Assembly (NCBI RefSeq): GCF_016918935.1
Contig: NZ_JAFFOB010000015.1
Coordinates: 496,001-560,000, forward strand
DNA: 64,000 nucleotides
Source of the DNA: Roseitranquillus sediminis
GTDB taxonomy: Bacteria > Pseudomonadota > Alphaproteobacteria > Rhodobacterales > Rhodobacteraceae
Direction: 5' to 3'
In this document: positions 9,792 through 19,597 of the stretch, one piece after another
How positions within the stretch are numbered: the first letter of the stretch is position 1
Layout of the letters: each line of letters begins with the position of its first letter
Translations under genes and position numbers: made by a program
The notes under the pieces: model-generated
Told to the model about the DNA's origin: nothing
Database searches by the model: none
What the model saw: only the letters and a program-made list of their open reading frames with translations

Positions 9792-10661
9792 CTATCTCAG
9801 GAATCCGATGGCGTAGGTCGGCGCGTGTGTCTGCGCCTCCAGCCACGTCTGCAGCAGGTCGGCGTCGGGCTGGTGCGTCGTGCCCGTCTCCTCGGCCGCG
9901 AGGCCGCCGGTGACGAATAGAACGTCCAGCCCAGCAGCCTCGGCGCCCGCGACGTCGGTCAGGATGCCGTCGCCGATCGCGAGGATGCGGGCATCCTCCT
10001 TCGCTCCGGCCTGCACCATGCGCCGACGCGCGAGGTCGTAGATCGGGCCGTGCGGCTTGCCGAAGTAGAGGCTCTCGCCGCCTAGTTCGGTGTAGAGCGC
10101 GGCGATGGCGCCGGCGCACCATTCGCGCTCGAGCCCCCGGTCCACGACGATGTCAGGGTTCGCGCAGAGGAGCTTCAGACCCCGATTGACCGCGTCGTGC
10201 AGATCGCCGCGCATCTCGGACGGATGCGCCAGCGGATCGAAGGGCCCGGTGCAGACGATGCCCTCGGCCTCGCCCAGCGGCACGCGCTCGATCTCGATCG
10301 CGTCCTCCACGAGGCGCATCGGCTCGAAGAAGCCCGTCTCGACGGCCACGCCGATGTGATAGACGCGGCGCCCGACGGCGCCCTCGAACATGGCGGCGCG
10401 GGCGCTGTCGCCCGAGGTGGCGATCACGTCCCAGCAATCCCGCGGCACGCCGATCTGGTCGATCTGCCGCGCCACGTCCGCCCTCGGCCGCGGCGCGTTG
10501 GTCAGCAGGAGAACGGTGCCACCGCCAGCGCGGAAGTTGCGCAAAGCTTCGACGGCGGCGTCATAAGGCTCGAGCCCGTTGTGCAGGCAGCCCCAGAGAT
10601 CGCAGAAGACGACGTCGTAGTCGCCGGCGATCTCGCCGAGGCTGTCCACCACGCGCGTCAC
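9792..10661 (-). CDS. TIGR01459-family HAD hydrolase (NagD-like)
   Basis: A cytoplasmic HAD-superfamily phosphatase of the class IIA (NagD-like) group, about 289 aa, substrate unknown. HAD motif I appears as VVFCDLWGCLHNG, where Trp replaces the usual second catalytic-loop residue spacing, as in TIGR01459 members. LLTNAPRPRADV is motif II, and YFGKPHGPIYDLA with ILAIGDGILTDVAGAEAAG are motifs III and IV. There is no ATG at the family start. GTG 10661, with GAAGG about 10 nt upstream inside the end of ppaC, is the best candidate; CTG 10670 overlaps the ppaC stop but has no usable spacing. It lies between ppaC and ribF. Confidence 0.85.
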   Translation of the reverse strand: MTRVVDSLGEIAGDYDVVFCDLWGCLHNGLEPYDAAVEALRNFRAGGGTVLLLTNAPRPRADVARQIDQIGVPRDCWDVIATSGDSARAAMFEGAVGRRVYHIGVAVETGFFEPMRLVEDAIEIERVPLGEAEGIVCTGPFDPLAHPSEMRGDLHDAVNRGLKLLCANPDIVVDRGLEREWCAGAIAALYTELGGESLYFGKPHGPIYDLARRRMVQAGAKEDARILAIGDGILTDVAGAEAAGLDVLFVTGGLAAEETGTTHQPDADLLQTWLEAQTHAPTYAIGFLR

Positions 10662-10666
10662 GGCCG

Positions 10667-11587
10667 TCAGACCTTCAGCGCCGGAATGATCTGCTTCTTG
10701 CGGCTGACGACGCCCGGCAGGACCACGCTGTCGCCCTGCGGCTCGACTCCAAAGCTCTTGCGGGCGATGCCGCGCGCGAGGTCCGACGACAGCAGCAAGG
10801 TCGCCTCCTCCTTGAGGATGTCGACGACGAAGAAGAGGACCTCGTTCACCTTGTCGTCGGCGGCGACGCGGGTCATCGCGTCGATGATCTGCGGCTTGCG
10901 GGCGAGGACGGTTTCGGGAGACGTGGTCTCGAGCACCGAGATACGCATCTTCACCCCGTCGACCTCGTAGGACTTGCTGTCCATCCGCACGAGCTCTTCC
11001 TCGGAGAACGCGGAGACGTCCGACTTCGCGGCAAAAAGCTCGCCGCTGTACTCGTCGATCGAGATGCCGAGGTCCGCTGCCAGCGCCTCGGCCAGCGCGC
11101 GATCGACCTCCGTCGTGGTGGGCGAGCGGAACGCCAGCGTGTCGGAAAGGATGCAGGACAACATCAGGCCCTTGACCCACTCCGGCATCTGCGCCGCGTC
11201 GTCGCCCATGAGCTGATGCATCAGGGTGGCGGTGCAGGCGAGGGGTCGAATCGTGATCGCGATGGGCGTGCGGGTGGCGAGGCCGCCCTGGAGCAGATGG
11301 TGGTCGATGATCTCGAGCAGGTTCGCCTCGTTGATCGAAGCAGGCAGCTCGGCGAGGTTGTTGGTGTCGACGACGATGCAATCCTCGCCCGCGGCGACGT
11401 CCTCGATGATCTGCGGTCGGTCGCGGCCCCAGCGCCGCAGGACGAAGTTTGCCTCGGTGTTCGGCTCGCCGAGCAGGACGGCCTCGGCCGGGGTGCCCCG
11501 GACCTCGCTCAGGTACCACGCCCAGATGAGCGGCGAGCCGGTCGAGTCGGTGTCGGGCGACTTGTGCCCGAAGACCTTGATCGTCAT
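10667..11587 (-). CDS. ppaC: Manganese-dependent inorganic pyrophosphatase (DHH family II)
   Basis: Hydrolyses pyrophosphate to phosphate and so pulls biosynthetic reactions forward. The 306-residue protein starts at ATG 11587 (MTIKVFGHKSPDTDSTGS). Family II motifs: GHKSPDTDS, VVDTNN, the DHH signature EIIDHHLLQGG, and the C-terminal VVLPGVVSRKKQIIPAL with the substrate-binding SRKKQ. It is the first gene of the minus-strand run leading to ltaE, and it is divergent from groES with about 220 nt between starts. Confidence 0.96.
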   Translation of the reverse strand: MTIKVFGHKSPDTDSTGSPLIWAWYLSEVRGTPAEAVLLGEPNTEANFVLRRWGRDRPQIIEDVAAGEDCIVVDTNNLAELPASINEANLLEIIDHHLLQGGLATRTPIAITIRPLACTATLMHQLMGDDAAQMPEWVKGLMLSCILSDTLAFRSPTTTEVDRALAEALAADLGISIDEYSGELFAAKSDVSAFSEEELVRMDSKSYEVDGVKMRISVLETTSPETVLARKPQIIDAMTRVAADDKVNEVLFFVVDILKEEATLLLSSDLARGIARKSFGVEPQGDSVVLPGVVSRKKQIIPALKV

Positions 11588-11708
11588 GTCATGCGTCCTG
11601 TCGATGTGAATCGCGCGCCTTATAGGAACGGCCCGCCGCGATGTCACCCTCGGGACGGCCAGCTTCGTCGGCGCGAGCAAAATTGCTCCGAGGTCCACAC
11701 GGAGGGCG

Positions 11709-11737
11709 TTGACACGGCCGCGTGAGCTGCCTAACTC
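11709..11737 (+). promoter_or_regulatory. groESL promoter (sigma-70-like)
   Basis: TTGACA at 11709-11714 and TAACTC at 11732-11737 are separated by exactly 17 nt. The expected transcription start falls at about 11743, immediately in front of the CIRCE operator and about 60 nt before the groES ATG. This is a reading by eye; the -10 box is imperfect but the placement fits. Confidence 0.6.
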
Positions 11738-11745
11738 CGCCGCTG

Positions 11746-11772
11746 TTGGCACTCTCGTCATGTGAGTGCCAA
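11746..11772. promoter_or_regulatory. CIRCE operator (HrcA binding site)
   Basis: A perfect inverted repeat TTGGCACTC - 9 nt - GAGTGCCAA, matching the CIRCE arrangement (consensus TTAGCACTC-N9-GAGTGCTAA) with one compensated change in each arm. It sits at the predicted transcription start of groES-groEL. HrcA bound here would block transcription until heat shock titrates GroEL. The hrcA gene is not in this window. Confidence 0.95.
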
Positions 11773-11804
11773 GACAGTTCAACCAACGCGAAGGAGCGTT
11801 CGAG

Positions 11805-12119
11805 ATGGCATTCAAACCGCTGCATGACCGGGTGCTGGTCCGCCGCGTCGAGGGCGACGAAAAGACCAAGGGCGGTCTGATCATCCCCGACAGCGCCAAG
11901 GAAAAGCCGGCCGAGGGCGAGATCATCGCTTGCGGCGAAGGCGCCCGCAAGGACTCGGGCGAGCTGATCGAGATGTCGGTCAAGCCGGGCGACCGGGTCC
12001 TGTTCGGCAAGTGGTCGGGCACCGAGGTCAACCTCGAGGGCGAGGAGCTGCTCATCATGAAGGAGAGCGACATCCTCGGCATCATCGAAGGCTCGGCCGC
12101 CGCCTCCAAGGCCGCCTAA
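11805..12119 (+). CDS. groES: Co-chaperonin GroES
   Basis: The 10-kDa lid of the GroEL folding chamber, 104 aa, starting at ATG 11805 with AAGGAGCG upstream. N-terminal [22 protein letters not shown], the mobile loop with [13 protein letters not shown], and C-terminal [15 protein letters not shown] are all standard. It lies 36 nt before groEL, under the CIRCE-controlled promoter, and forms a classic heat-shock operon. Confidence 0.98.
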   Translation: MAFKPLHDRVLVRRVEGDEKTKGGLIIPDSAKEKPAEGEIIACGEGARKDSGELIEMSVKPGDRVLFGKWSGTEVNLEGEELLIMKESDILGIIEGSAAASKAA

Positions 12120-13796
<1,677 letters not shown>

Positions 13797-13833
13797 GCCT
13801 CCGCGCCACATCTGCGCCACTCATGGCACCGGA

Positions 13834-13864
13834 AGCACCGCCCTCGAGGGCGGTGCTTTTTTTT
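13834..13864 (+). terminator. Rho-independent terminator of groESL
   Basis: A 24-nt perfect palindrome (13834-13857, AGCACCGCCC half-stem with a central CTCGAG) runs directly into eight T residues (13857-13864). It is the strongest intrinsic terminator in the window, 38 nt after the groEL stop. Confidence 0.95.
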
Positions 13865-13926
13865 GCCGGCAGATGTTCGGGAGTGGACTTGCCGCCTCAG
13901 CGCGACAGGCGGCCGTCGCGGATGGG

Positions 13927-14637
13927 TCAGGCCGCGAAGGCGTCGTAGCCGCTGAGGCGCTCGCGGATCATGTCGCTGAGGCGCGCCACGCGCGGCGAGG
14001 CGGGTTGATCGGCTTGCGCAAGTTCGCCGGCGGCCTCGGCCAGTTCCGCGTCGCCCGCGCTCTTTGCGACACCCAAGAGGAACTGCGCGATGTAGTCGAG
14101 CCCTTCGACCTCGCCCTCGGTGTCGAGCGCTTCGGCGATGCGCGCGAGATCATCGCGCACGGCCAGCCGGTCGGGTGTCACCGTCTCGGCGGAGACCTTG
14201 CGCAGGCCAGGCCGGCGGTCAGGGAGGACCGCGAGGATGGTTTCCTGGAACTCGCCCACTGTCGCGATCGGCTTCGCGAGAAAGGCATCGGCGCCCGCTC
14301 CAAGTGCGCGCTCGGCAGCACCGTCGTCGCCCGACATGCCGATGATCGCGCCGATGCGCGGCGAGGCGGCGGCGAGGTCGCGGATCAGGCTCTCGCCGGA
14401 GCCGTCGGGCAGGCCGAGATCGACGATCACGACCGTCGGGCGGAACGCCTGGAGGTGACGGCGCGCAGAGCGAAGGCTGTCGGCCCGGCGGATCCGCGCT
14501 CCGCTGCGCTGGCACAGCAGGCGCAGGGCCTCGCAGGCGAACCGACTGTCCTCCACGACGAGTACAGTCTCGCCCAGAAGCGGACGGCTTGCGGTCGGCG
14601 GCCGCTGCACGAAGGGATCGGCGAAAGTCGCGGGCAT
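13927..14637 (-). CDS. Response regulator receiver protein without a recognised output domain
   Basis: A 236-aa protein with one receiver domain (about residues 23-135): the acidic patch VLVVED (E29, D30), phosphoacceptor D73 in VVIVDLGLPDGSG, MSGDDG for the switch Ser/Thr, and K122 in FLAKPI. The C-terminal 100 residues (helical, with EALDTEGEVEGLDYIAQFLLG) match no output domain that I recognise. No kinase is adjacent. It is transcribed toward groEL and separated from it by the terminator. It could act by protein-protein contact; the C-terminus might be a small histidine-acceptor or dimerisation helix bundle, which is a guess. Confidence 0.85.
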   Translation of the reverse strand: MPATFADPFVQRPPTASRPLLGETVLVVEDSRFACEALRLLCQRSGARIRRADSLRSARRHLQAFRPTVVIVDLGLPDGSGESLIRDLAAASPRIGAIIGMSGDDGAAERALGAGADAFLAKPIATVGEFQETILAVLPDRRPGLRKVSAETVTPDRLAVRDDLARIAEALDTEGEVEGLDYIAQFLLGVAKSAGDAELAEAAGELAQADQPASPRVARLSDMIRERLSGYDAFAA

Positions 14638-14768
14638 CCTGTCAACTCCCTATGTTCGACGATTCTGCATAGAAGGCAGACATGGTGAACGCGGGGTTAA
14701 AAGCTCTCCGGCTTGCGGCGCCGGAGCTTCGCGCTTAAGCCGCGTGCAGATCGGGAGGGAGGTTCAGG

Positions 14769-15173
14769 ATGATCGGACGCCTCAACCACGTCGCCATCGC
14801 CGTGCCCGACCTGGAGGCGGCCGCGGCGCGCTACCGGGACGCGCTGGGCGTGAAGGTCGGCGCACCGCAGGACGAGCCGGATCACGGGGTCACGGTGGTC
14901 TTCGTGGAACTCGACAACACCAAGATCGAGTTTCTTCACCCTCTGGGCGAGAACTCCCCCATCGCGCCGTTCCTGGAGCGGAATCCGTCCGGCGGTATCC
15001 ACCACGTCTGCTACGAGGTCGAGGACATCATGGCCGCCCGCGACCGCCTGATCGCCAGCGGCGCGCGCGTGCTGGGCGACGGGCAGCCGAAGACGGGCGC
15101 GCACGGCAAGCCGGTCCTGTTCCTGCACCCCAAGGACTTCGACGGCACACTCGTCGAGCTGGAGCAGGTCTGA
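14769..15173 (+). CDS. mce: Methylmalonyl-CoA epimerase
   Basis: Interconverts (2R)- and (2S)-methylmalonyl-CoA in propionyl-CoA assimilation. A 134-aa protein of the VOC/glyoxalase fold with LNHVAIAVPDLEAA (first metal His), VVFVELDNTKIEFLHPLGE, GGIHHVCYEVEDI and VLFLHPKDFDGTLVELEQ, which supply the remaining metal ligands (His, Glu). GGGAGG precedes ATG 14769. Its TGA overlaps the ATG of the DUF1467 gene (TGATG). The mutase genes are not in this window. Confidence 0.95.
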   Translation: MIGRLNHVAIAVPDLEAAAARYRDALGVKVGAPQDEPDHGVTVVFVELDNTKIEFLHPLGENSPIAPFLERNPSGGIHHVCYEVEDIMAARDRLIASGARVLGDGQPKTGAHGKPVLFLHPKDFDGTLVELEQV

Positions 15174-15463
15174 TGGCGATCACGTCGGCCATCGTCCTCT
15201 TCGCCGTGATCTGGTTCATGGTGCTCTTCGTCGTGCTGCCGCTGAGGCTGACGACGCAGGGCGAGGCGGGTGAGATCGTGCCGGGGACGCATTCCGGCGC
15301 CCCGGAAGGGCTGAAGCTGCGCCGCAAGGTGGTGGTAACCACGGTCGCATCGGTGGTGATCTGGCTGATCCTGTTCCTGGTGATCGTCTCCGAGATGATC
15401 TCGGTGCGCGACATCGACTGGTTCAACCGGATGTCGCCGCCAATCTATGATAGAGATGGGTGA
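15173..15463 (+). CDS. DUF1467 family membrane protein
   Basis: A 96-aa inner-membrane protein with two predicted transmembrane helices (about residues 4-25 and 52-75) joined by the conserved FVVLPLRLTTQGEAGEIVPGT and APEGLKLRRKV. The family is alphaproteobacterial and often follows mce; its function is unknown. The start overlaps the mce stop, so translation is coupled. Its 3' end overlaps the convergent CysZ-like gene by 41 nt. The terminal residues SPPIYDRDG look less conserved, so the overlap may reflect a moved stop codon. Confidence 0.9.
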   Translation: MAITSAIVLFAVIWFMVLFVVLPLRLTTQGEAGEIVPGTHSGAPEGLKLRRKVVVTTVASVVIWLILFLVIVSEMISVRDIDWFNRMSPPIYDRDG

Positions 15464-16115
15464 ACGTCGCGGCGCCGAGCACGGGGATCAGCAGGTTCAC
15501 GACAGGCACGGTCAGCGGCAGCGCCATCAGGATCCCGGCCAGCCAGATCCGCAGGCCGTACCGCCGCCGCATTCGGCGCGCGCCCTCTCGGCCCAGCCTG
15601 CGCGAAGCGATGAGCTGGAAGTATTCGCGCCCAAGCAGGTAGCCGTTCAGCCCAACAAAGACGAAGGGCGCAATGGGCGGGAAGGCAAGATAAAGCGCCA
15701 GCGCCAGGAGGTTGCCGACGACGATCACCGCGAAGAAACGCGACGCCTCGCCCAGTGATGCAAGGAGCCCGAGCCGGGGCGCCGGCGTCAGGCGCGGATA
15801 GTGCCGAGCCTCGACCGCATCGGTGACGTCGTCGAGAAAGAAGCCGGTGAAGGCCGAGGCGACTGGCACCATCAGGAACACCGACGCCACCAGCAGGAGC
15901 AGGACCGACGCGCCCGAAGCGATGTCGTCTACCCACGCCACCTCGCCGATGAGCGGCAGCGCCATGGTGTCCGGCAGGAGCCAGTTCACCAGCCACAGGA
16001 AGCCGGCATAGACTGCCAGCAGGAGAAGCACCGTCAGGCCGATCCCGCGCAGGAGCGTGCCGCGAAAGCGCGGGTCGCCCATCTGGCCCAGCGCCTTCAG
16101 CAGGTCGCCGATCAT
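15423..16115 (-). CDS. EI24/CysZ-like membrane protein
   Basis: A 230-aa multi-pass inner-membrane protein of the EI24 (CysZ-like) family. Hydrophobic helices appear near residues 22-45, 68-92, 130-160 and 200-222. Family features are GFFLDDVTDAVEARHYP, NGYLLGREYFQLIASRR, and a cytoplasmic basic stretch GREGARRMRRRYGLR. CysZ imports sulfate in enterobacteria, but for EI24 proteins outside a cysteine operon the transport role is unproven. ATG 16115 overlaps the stop of the nitroreductase gene (ATGA). Confidence 0.85.
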   Translation of the reverse strand: MIGDLLKALGQMGDPRFRGTLLRGIGLTVLLLLAVYAGFLWLVNWLLPDTMALPLIGEVAWVDDIASGASVLLLLVASVFLMVPVASAFTGFFLDDVTDAVEARHYPRLTPAPRLGLLASLGEASRFFAVIVVGNLLALALYLAFPPIAPFVFVGLNGYLLGREYFQLIASRRLGREGARRMRRRYGLRIWLAGILMALPLTVPVVNLLIPVLGAATFTHLYHRLAATSG

Positions 16116-16690
16116 GCGGTGATCCAGCTCACGATGCTCCCGAGGTCCGGGCGCGGACGCTCGGGCGGCGCGGCGGTCTCGGTGCCGATGTGGATGAGGC
16201 CCGCAACCTGTTCGCCCTCGGCGAGGCCCAGCTCCCGTTCGGCAAAGCGCCGCTCGTGTACCGCCCAGCCGGTCAGCCAATTGGCGCCCCAGCCGGCGGC
16301 GAGTGCCGCGTTCAGGAGCGCGAGGCAAACGGCGCCGGCCGACAGCAGCTGCTCGATCTTGGGGATCTTCGGCGACGGCTTCGGCGACGACACGACCGCC
16401 ACGACAAGGTGCGCGCCGTCGTACTGGCTGCGCTGCTTCGCGATGTCCTCCAAAGACCGGCCGGCAGCTTCGCCGACCTCGGGCACGCGTGACGCCAGCC
16501 GCTCCAGCGCCGGCCTCTCGAGCACGATGAAGCGCCACGGCTCCAGCTTGCCATGGTCCGGCGAGCGCGCGGCGGCGGTCAGGAGCGGCAGCAGCTCCTC
16601 GCGGCGCGGGACCGGCAGCCCCAGCGTCTTTGCCGGACGCGATCGGCGCGACAGCAGGAATTCGAGCGCCGCGGGATTGGCTTCTGGCAT
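16112..16690 (-). CDS. Nitroreductase family protein (YdjA-like)
   Basis: An FMN-dependent NAD(P)H oxidoreductase of the small nitroreductase group, about 192 aa. Motifs: LLSRRSRPAKTLG (FMN phosphate-binding Arg region), AARSPDHGKLEPWRFIVLE, QLLSAGAVCLALLNAALAAG and HIGTETAAPPERPRPDL. ATG 16690 is preceded by GAGAGGA at good spacing; ATG 16696 lies 6 nt upstream. It is probably cotranscribed with the CysZ-like gene through the 4-nt overlap. Physiological substrate unknown. Confidence 0.88.
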   Translation of the reverse strand: MPEANPAALEFLLSRRSRPAKTLGLPVPRREELLPLLTAAARSPDHGKLEPWRFIVLERPALERLASRVPEVGEAAGRSLEDIAKQRSQYDGAHLVVAVVSSPKPSPKIPKIEQLLSAGAVCLALLNAALAAGWGANWLTGWAVHERRFAERELGLAEGEQVAGLIHIGTETAAPPERPRPDLGSIVSWITA

Positions 16691-16739
16691 GTACATGTCC
16701 TCTCGGGTCGGCCTCATGTCCCGCATCGTCGGGGCAGGG

Positions 16740-17852
16740 TCAACGGCCCGGCGACAGGGCTGCGGCCATTTCGTCCAGCGTCGCGTCCATCATCGCCTCG
16801 AACCGCGGCCCCGGCTGGCGCTCCGCCAGTTGCGCGGCGAGGGGGTCCGGTGCATCGATCGCGCTGCCGGCCAGCTCCGCGATGACGGCATGGCCGCAGA
16901 ACGGAACGTAGAGCTCGGAGTATCCGCCCTCGTGCACCAAGACGAGACGTCCGCCGCAGAGGTCGTCAGCGGCCTCCATCGCCCGCCGCGTTAGTTGCCG
17001 GAAGGTATCTACCGTGGCCAGCATCCGGCCCAGCGGGTCGATTGCCGCCGCGTCAAAGCCGCAGGCGATCACGATCGCGTCCGGTCGAAAGCGGTCGAGC
17101 GCGGGCCGCACCAGCCGGTCCCAGACGTTGAGGTAGGTCCGGTGACCGCTGCCGGCGGGCAGGGGCACGTTCATGTTGAACCCCTCGCCGGCGCCGCGGC
17201 CCCGGTCGGCAAAGTCGCCGGTATTGGTGGGATAGTTCCGCTCCTGGTGCATCGAGATCGTCAGCACTTCGGGCCGCTCGTAGAACACCGCCTCCGTTCC
17301 GTTGCCGTGATGCACGTCCCAGTCGACCACCGCGATCCGCTCCGCAGCGCCGTTCGCCAGCGCCGCCTCTACTGCAATCGCGATGTTCGAAAGCAGGCAG
17401 AACCCGTTCGGCCAGTCCGGCAGGCAATGGTGCCCCGGCGGCCGCGACAGCGCATAGGCGTTCCGCGCCCTGCCGGTCAGCACGCAGTCCAGCGCCTCCA
17501 CTGCCAGACCTGCGGAGAGTGCCGCAATCTCGTAGCCGCCGCGGCCGAAGGGTGTCCTGAGGCCCAGCTCGCCGCCGCCCGCGTCGCTCAGCTTGCGAAA
17601 CCGCCGCAGGTACTCGGCCGGGTGTACCCGTAGCAGCGCCTCCTCGTCGGCGGGCGGGGCCGTATGCGCGTCGACCTCTGCAATCAGGCCCGTCACATCC
17701 ATCAGGTTCTTGAGCCGCCGCTTGGTCTCGGGCGATTCCGGCAGCCCGCCGGCGGCAAGCGGCTGAACCAGTCCGCCCACTGGCGCGGTGAAGGCATAGT
17801 TGCCGCCGCTGTGCCAGAAGCAGCGTTCGTCCCACAGGAATGCAGTCGTCAT
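16740..17852 (-). CDS. Histone deacetylase family protein (class II-like amidohydrolase)
   Basis: A zinc amidohydrolase of the HDAC/acetoin utilisation/acetylpolyamine hydrolase superfamily, 370 aa from ATG 17852 (MTTAFLWDERCFWHSGG). Active-site features: LSRPPGHHCLPD (the His pair), VVDWDVHHGNGTEAVFY (zinc-ligand Asp and His) and ACGFDAAAIDPLG (second zinc Asp). VLVHEGGYSELYVPFCG carries the conserved Gly-Gly-Tyr near the site. Bacterial members remove acetyl groups from small amines or proteins; which one applies here cannot be decided. It is divergent from the DUF167 gene 34 nt away. Confidence 0.92.
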   Translation of the reverse strand: MTTAFLWDERCFWHSGGNYAFTAPVGGLVQPLAAGGLPESPETKRRLKNLMDVTGLIAEVDAHTAPPADEEALLRVHPAEYLRRFRKLSDAGGGELGLRTPFGRGGYEIAALSAGLAVEALDCVLTGRARNAYALSRPPGHHCLPDWPNGFCLLSNIAIAVEAALANGAAERIAVVDWDVHHGNGTEAVFYERPEVLTISMHQERNYPTNTGDFADRGRGAGEGFNMNVPLPAGSGHRTYLNVWDRLVRPALDRFRPDAIVIACGFDAAAIDPLGRMLATVDTFRQLTRRAMEAADDLCGGRLVLVHEGGYSELYVPFCGHAVIAELAGSAIDAPDPLAAQLAERQPGPRFEAMMDATLDEMAAALSPGR

Positions 17853-17886
17853 TGGCGCACCTCCGGCGCCCGTGGTATCCGGGTGC

Positions 17887-18150
17887 ATGGCCAGAGCCAA
17901 CATGCCGGACCTGAGCGACCGCGCCCGACCGGGCGCCGAATTCGCCGTGCGGGCCACACCACGGGCGCGGCGCGTGGCGCTCGCGGAGGATGGCGCTGCA
18001 CTGCGTGTCGCGGTGACGGCTCCGCCCGAGGACGGCCGTGCGAATGCGGCGGTGCGCGACGTGCTGGCGCAGGCGCTCGGGGTGGCCAAGTCGCGCCTCA
18101 CGCTGTTGCGGGGCGCGGCGTCGCGTGACAACATTTTCAGGCTCGACTGA
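17887..18150 (+). CDS. DUF167 (YggU) family protein
   Basis: A small conserved protein of unknown function, 87 aa from ATG 17887. ATG 17902 (MPDLSDRARPG) is also possible. Family motifs: VRATPRARRVAL, VTAPPEDGRANAAV, LAQALGVAKSRLTLLRGAASRDN. Its TGA overlaps the ATG of the next gene (TGATG). Confidence 0.9.
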   Translation: MARANMPDLSDRARPGAEFAVRATPRARRVALAEDGAALRVAVTAPPEDGRANAAVRDVLAQALGVAKSRLTLLRGAASRDNIFRLD

Positions 18151-18530
18151 TGCGCGGCCCGCTGCTTGCCCTCGTCTGCATCGCGGCGTCGCCGACCGCT
18201 GCGCAGGACACGCGGCTCTTCGATTGCGGGACGGAATCACGCCCGATGATTGTCGGCGGTTCGGAGGCGCCGTCGGGATGTGTCAGCGTCGATACCGAGG
18301 CGCTGGAGCTCGAGCGGCCAGCTCCGGCGCTCGACGACCTCGCGCGGCGTCTCGATGAGCAGGAGGCGCGGATCCACCGGCTGGAGCGACAGGTCCAGGG
18401 CATGGCCGCACCCGCCTATCGCCCCATGCCCCTGCCGCGGATGCCCGCGGCGGACCCTTACGACACGCGTGGGCGACTGCGCGACCTGGGGCAGGACATC
18501 GACCGCAAGCTCGACGCGCTCGGGCGCTGA
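18150..18530 (+). CDS. Predicted exported protein with a short coiled coil, unknown function
   Basis: A 126-aa protein that I do not recognise. It has an N-terminal signal peptide (MRGPLLALVCIAASPTAAQ, cleavage likely after AAQ), one Cys pair (C26, C44), then a heptad-like helix LARRLDEQEARIHRLERQV and a proline-rich stretch (PMPLPRMPAADP). ATG 18150 overlaps the DUF167 stop. Its stop abuts the stop of the convergent gene at 18531. Periplasmic location is inferred. Confidence 0.7.
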   Translation: MRGPLLALVCIAASPTAAQDTRLFDCGTESRPMIVGGSEAPSGCVSVDTEALELERPAPALDDLARRLDEQEARIHRLERQVQGMAAPAYRPMPLPRMPAADPYDTRGRLRDLGQDIDRKLDALGR

Positions 18531-18773
18531 TCACACTTCGCGGCGCGGACGGATACGATAGCTGCCCTCGGGCAGGTCGAGCGACGCGAAGAGGTCGCGC
18601 ACCTGCGAGAGTGACAGCGCAATCCGCATCACCGTGTCGGTCCGCGGATCCAGCTGCTCTAGCGTCACGCAGTCGTCGAAGGCATTGATCGTCACGTCCT
18701 CCTGCCGGTGGGCGGCGGGATCGTCGATCAGCGTGATGACCGTGGCGTCGAAATCGTGCTCGATGGTGAACAT
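18531..18773 (-). CDS. Small conserved hypothetical protein
   Basis: An 80-aa cytoplasmic protein, MFTIEHDFDATVITLIDD, with no recognised domain. The sequence alternates acidic and hydrophobic residues, with EDVTINAFDDCVTLEQLD in the middle and LSQVRDLFASLDLPEGSYRI near the end. ATG 18773 is preceded by GTGAGGCGA; a GTG at 18782 is possible but lies within that site. It stands alone, convergent with the exported-protein gene. Function unknown. Confidence 0.7.
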   Translation of the reverse strand: MFTIEHDFDATVITLIDDPAAHRQEDVTINAFDDCVTLEQLDPRTDTVMRIALSLSQVRDLFASLDLPEGSYRIRPRREV

Positions 18774-18892
18774 TCGCCTCACGTGGTGCTGGAACGCCTC
18801 GCGACAAGACAGCGGTGACGCGCCACCCCACTGGCAGGCGGCCGAGACCTGCTCTAGCTTCAGCGACGAGCGAGACTCGGAAGGAGCCGTCG

Positions 18893-19597
18893 ATGCACAA
18901 GATCGTCCTGACGCTGACCTTGGCGATGGCCGTGGCCGGCTGCGAGGTCGCCACCACGCCGAGCGCCCCGCTGCCGGCGCCGACGGGCAACGTACCGCCC
19001 CGCCTCGACAGCAACACCGCCGTGCAGAACTTCGTCACGGTGGTGCGGGACGTGGAGCCGGTGGCCGAGCAGGTCTGCCGCCAGCAGACGCAGGGCGTGA
19101 ACTGCGACTACCGCATCGTCGTGGACGATCGCGCCGGTCTCCCACCGAATGCGTTCCAGACCCGGGACGAGAGCGGCCAGCCGGTGATCGGGTTCACGCT
19201 CTCGCTGATCCGCGACGCGCGCAACCGTGACGAGCTGGCTTTCATCCTCGGCCACGAGGCCGCGCATCACATCGAGGGCCATATCGATCGCGGTCAGCAG
19301 GCGGCGGTGACCGGAGCGGTGCTTGCGGGGGCGCTGGCTTCGCTGGGCGGTGCCGATGAAACGGTGGTGCGCTCGGTGCAGGACATAGGGGCGCAGGTGG
19401 GCCAGCGTCGCTTCGCCAAGAACTTCGAGCTCGAGGCGGACGCGCTCGGCACCCGGATCGCAATCCGCGCGGGCTACGATCCGGTGCGCGGGGCGGAGTA
19501 CTTCATGCGCATACCCGACCCGGGCAACCGCTTCCTCGGGTCGCACCCGCCCAACGCCGACCGCATCGACACGGTGCGCCGCGCCGCGGGACGCTGA
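18893..19597 (+). CDS. M48-family metallopeptidase, predicted lipoprotein
   Basis: A predicted envelope lipoprotein of 234 aa. It starts at ATG 18893 with AAGGAG 6 nt upstream. The signal peptide ends in a lipobox MAVAGC (C17). The zincin motif is HEAAHHIEGH (H121, H125) in the context LAFILGHEAAHH, and the downstream ELEADALGTRIAIRAGYDP carries the third-ligand Glu. The C-terminal SHPPNADRI is conserved in M48 peptidases. It resembles BepA/LoiP-type outer-membrane quality-control proteases but lacks a TPR domain. It is monocistronic. Confidence 0.93.
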   Translation: MHKIVLTLTLAMAVAGCEVATTPSAPLPAPTGNVPPRLDSNTAVQNFVTVVRDVEPVAEQVCRQQTQGVNCDYRIVVDDRAGLPPNAFQTRDESGQPVIGFTLSLIRDARNRDELAFILGHEAAHHIEGHIDRGQQAAVTGAVLAGALASLGGADETVVRSVQDIGAQVGQRRFAKNFELEADALGTRIAIRAGYDPVRGAEYFMRIPDPGNRFLGSHPPNADRIDTVRRAAGR

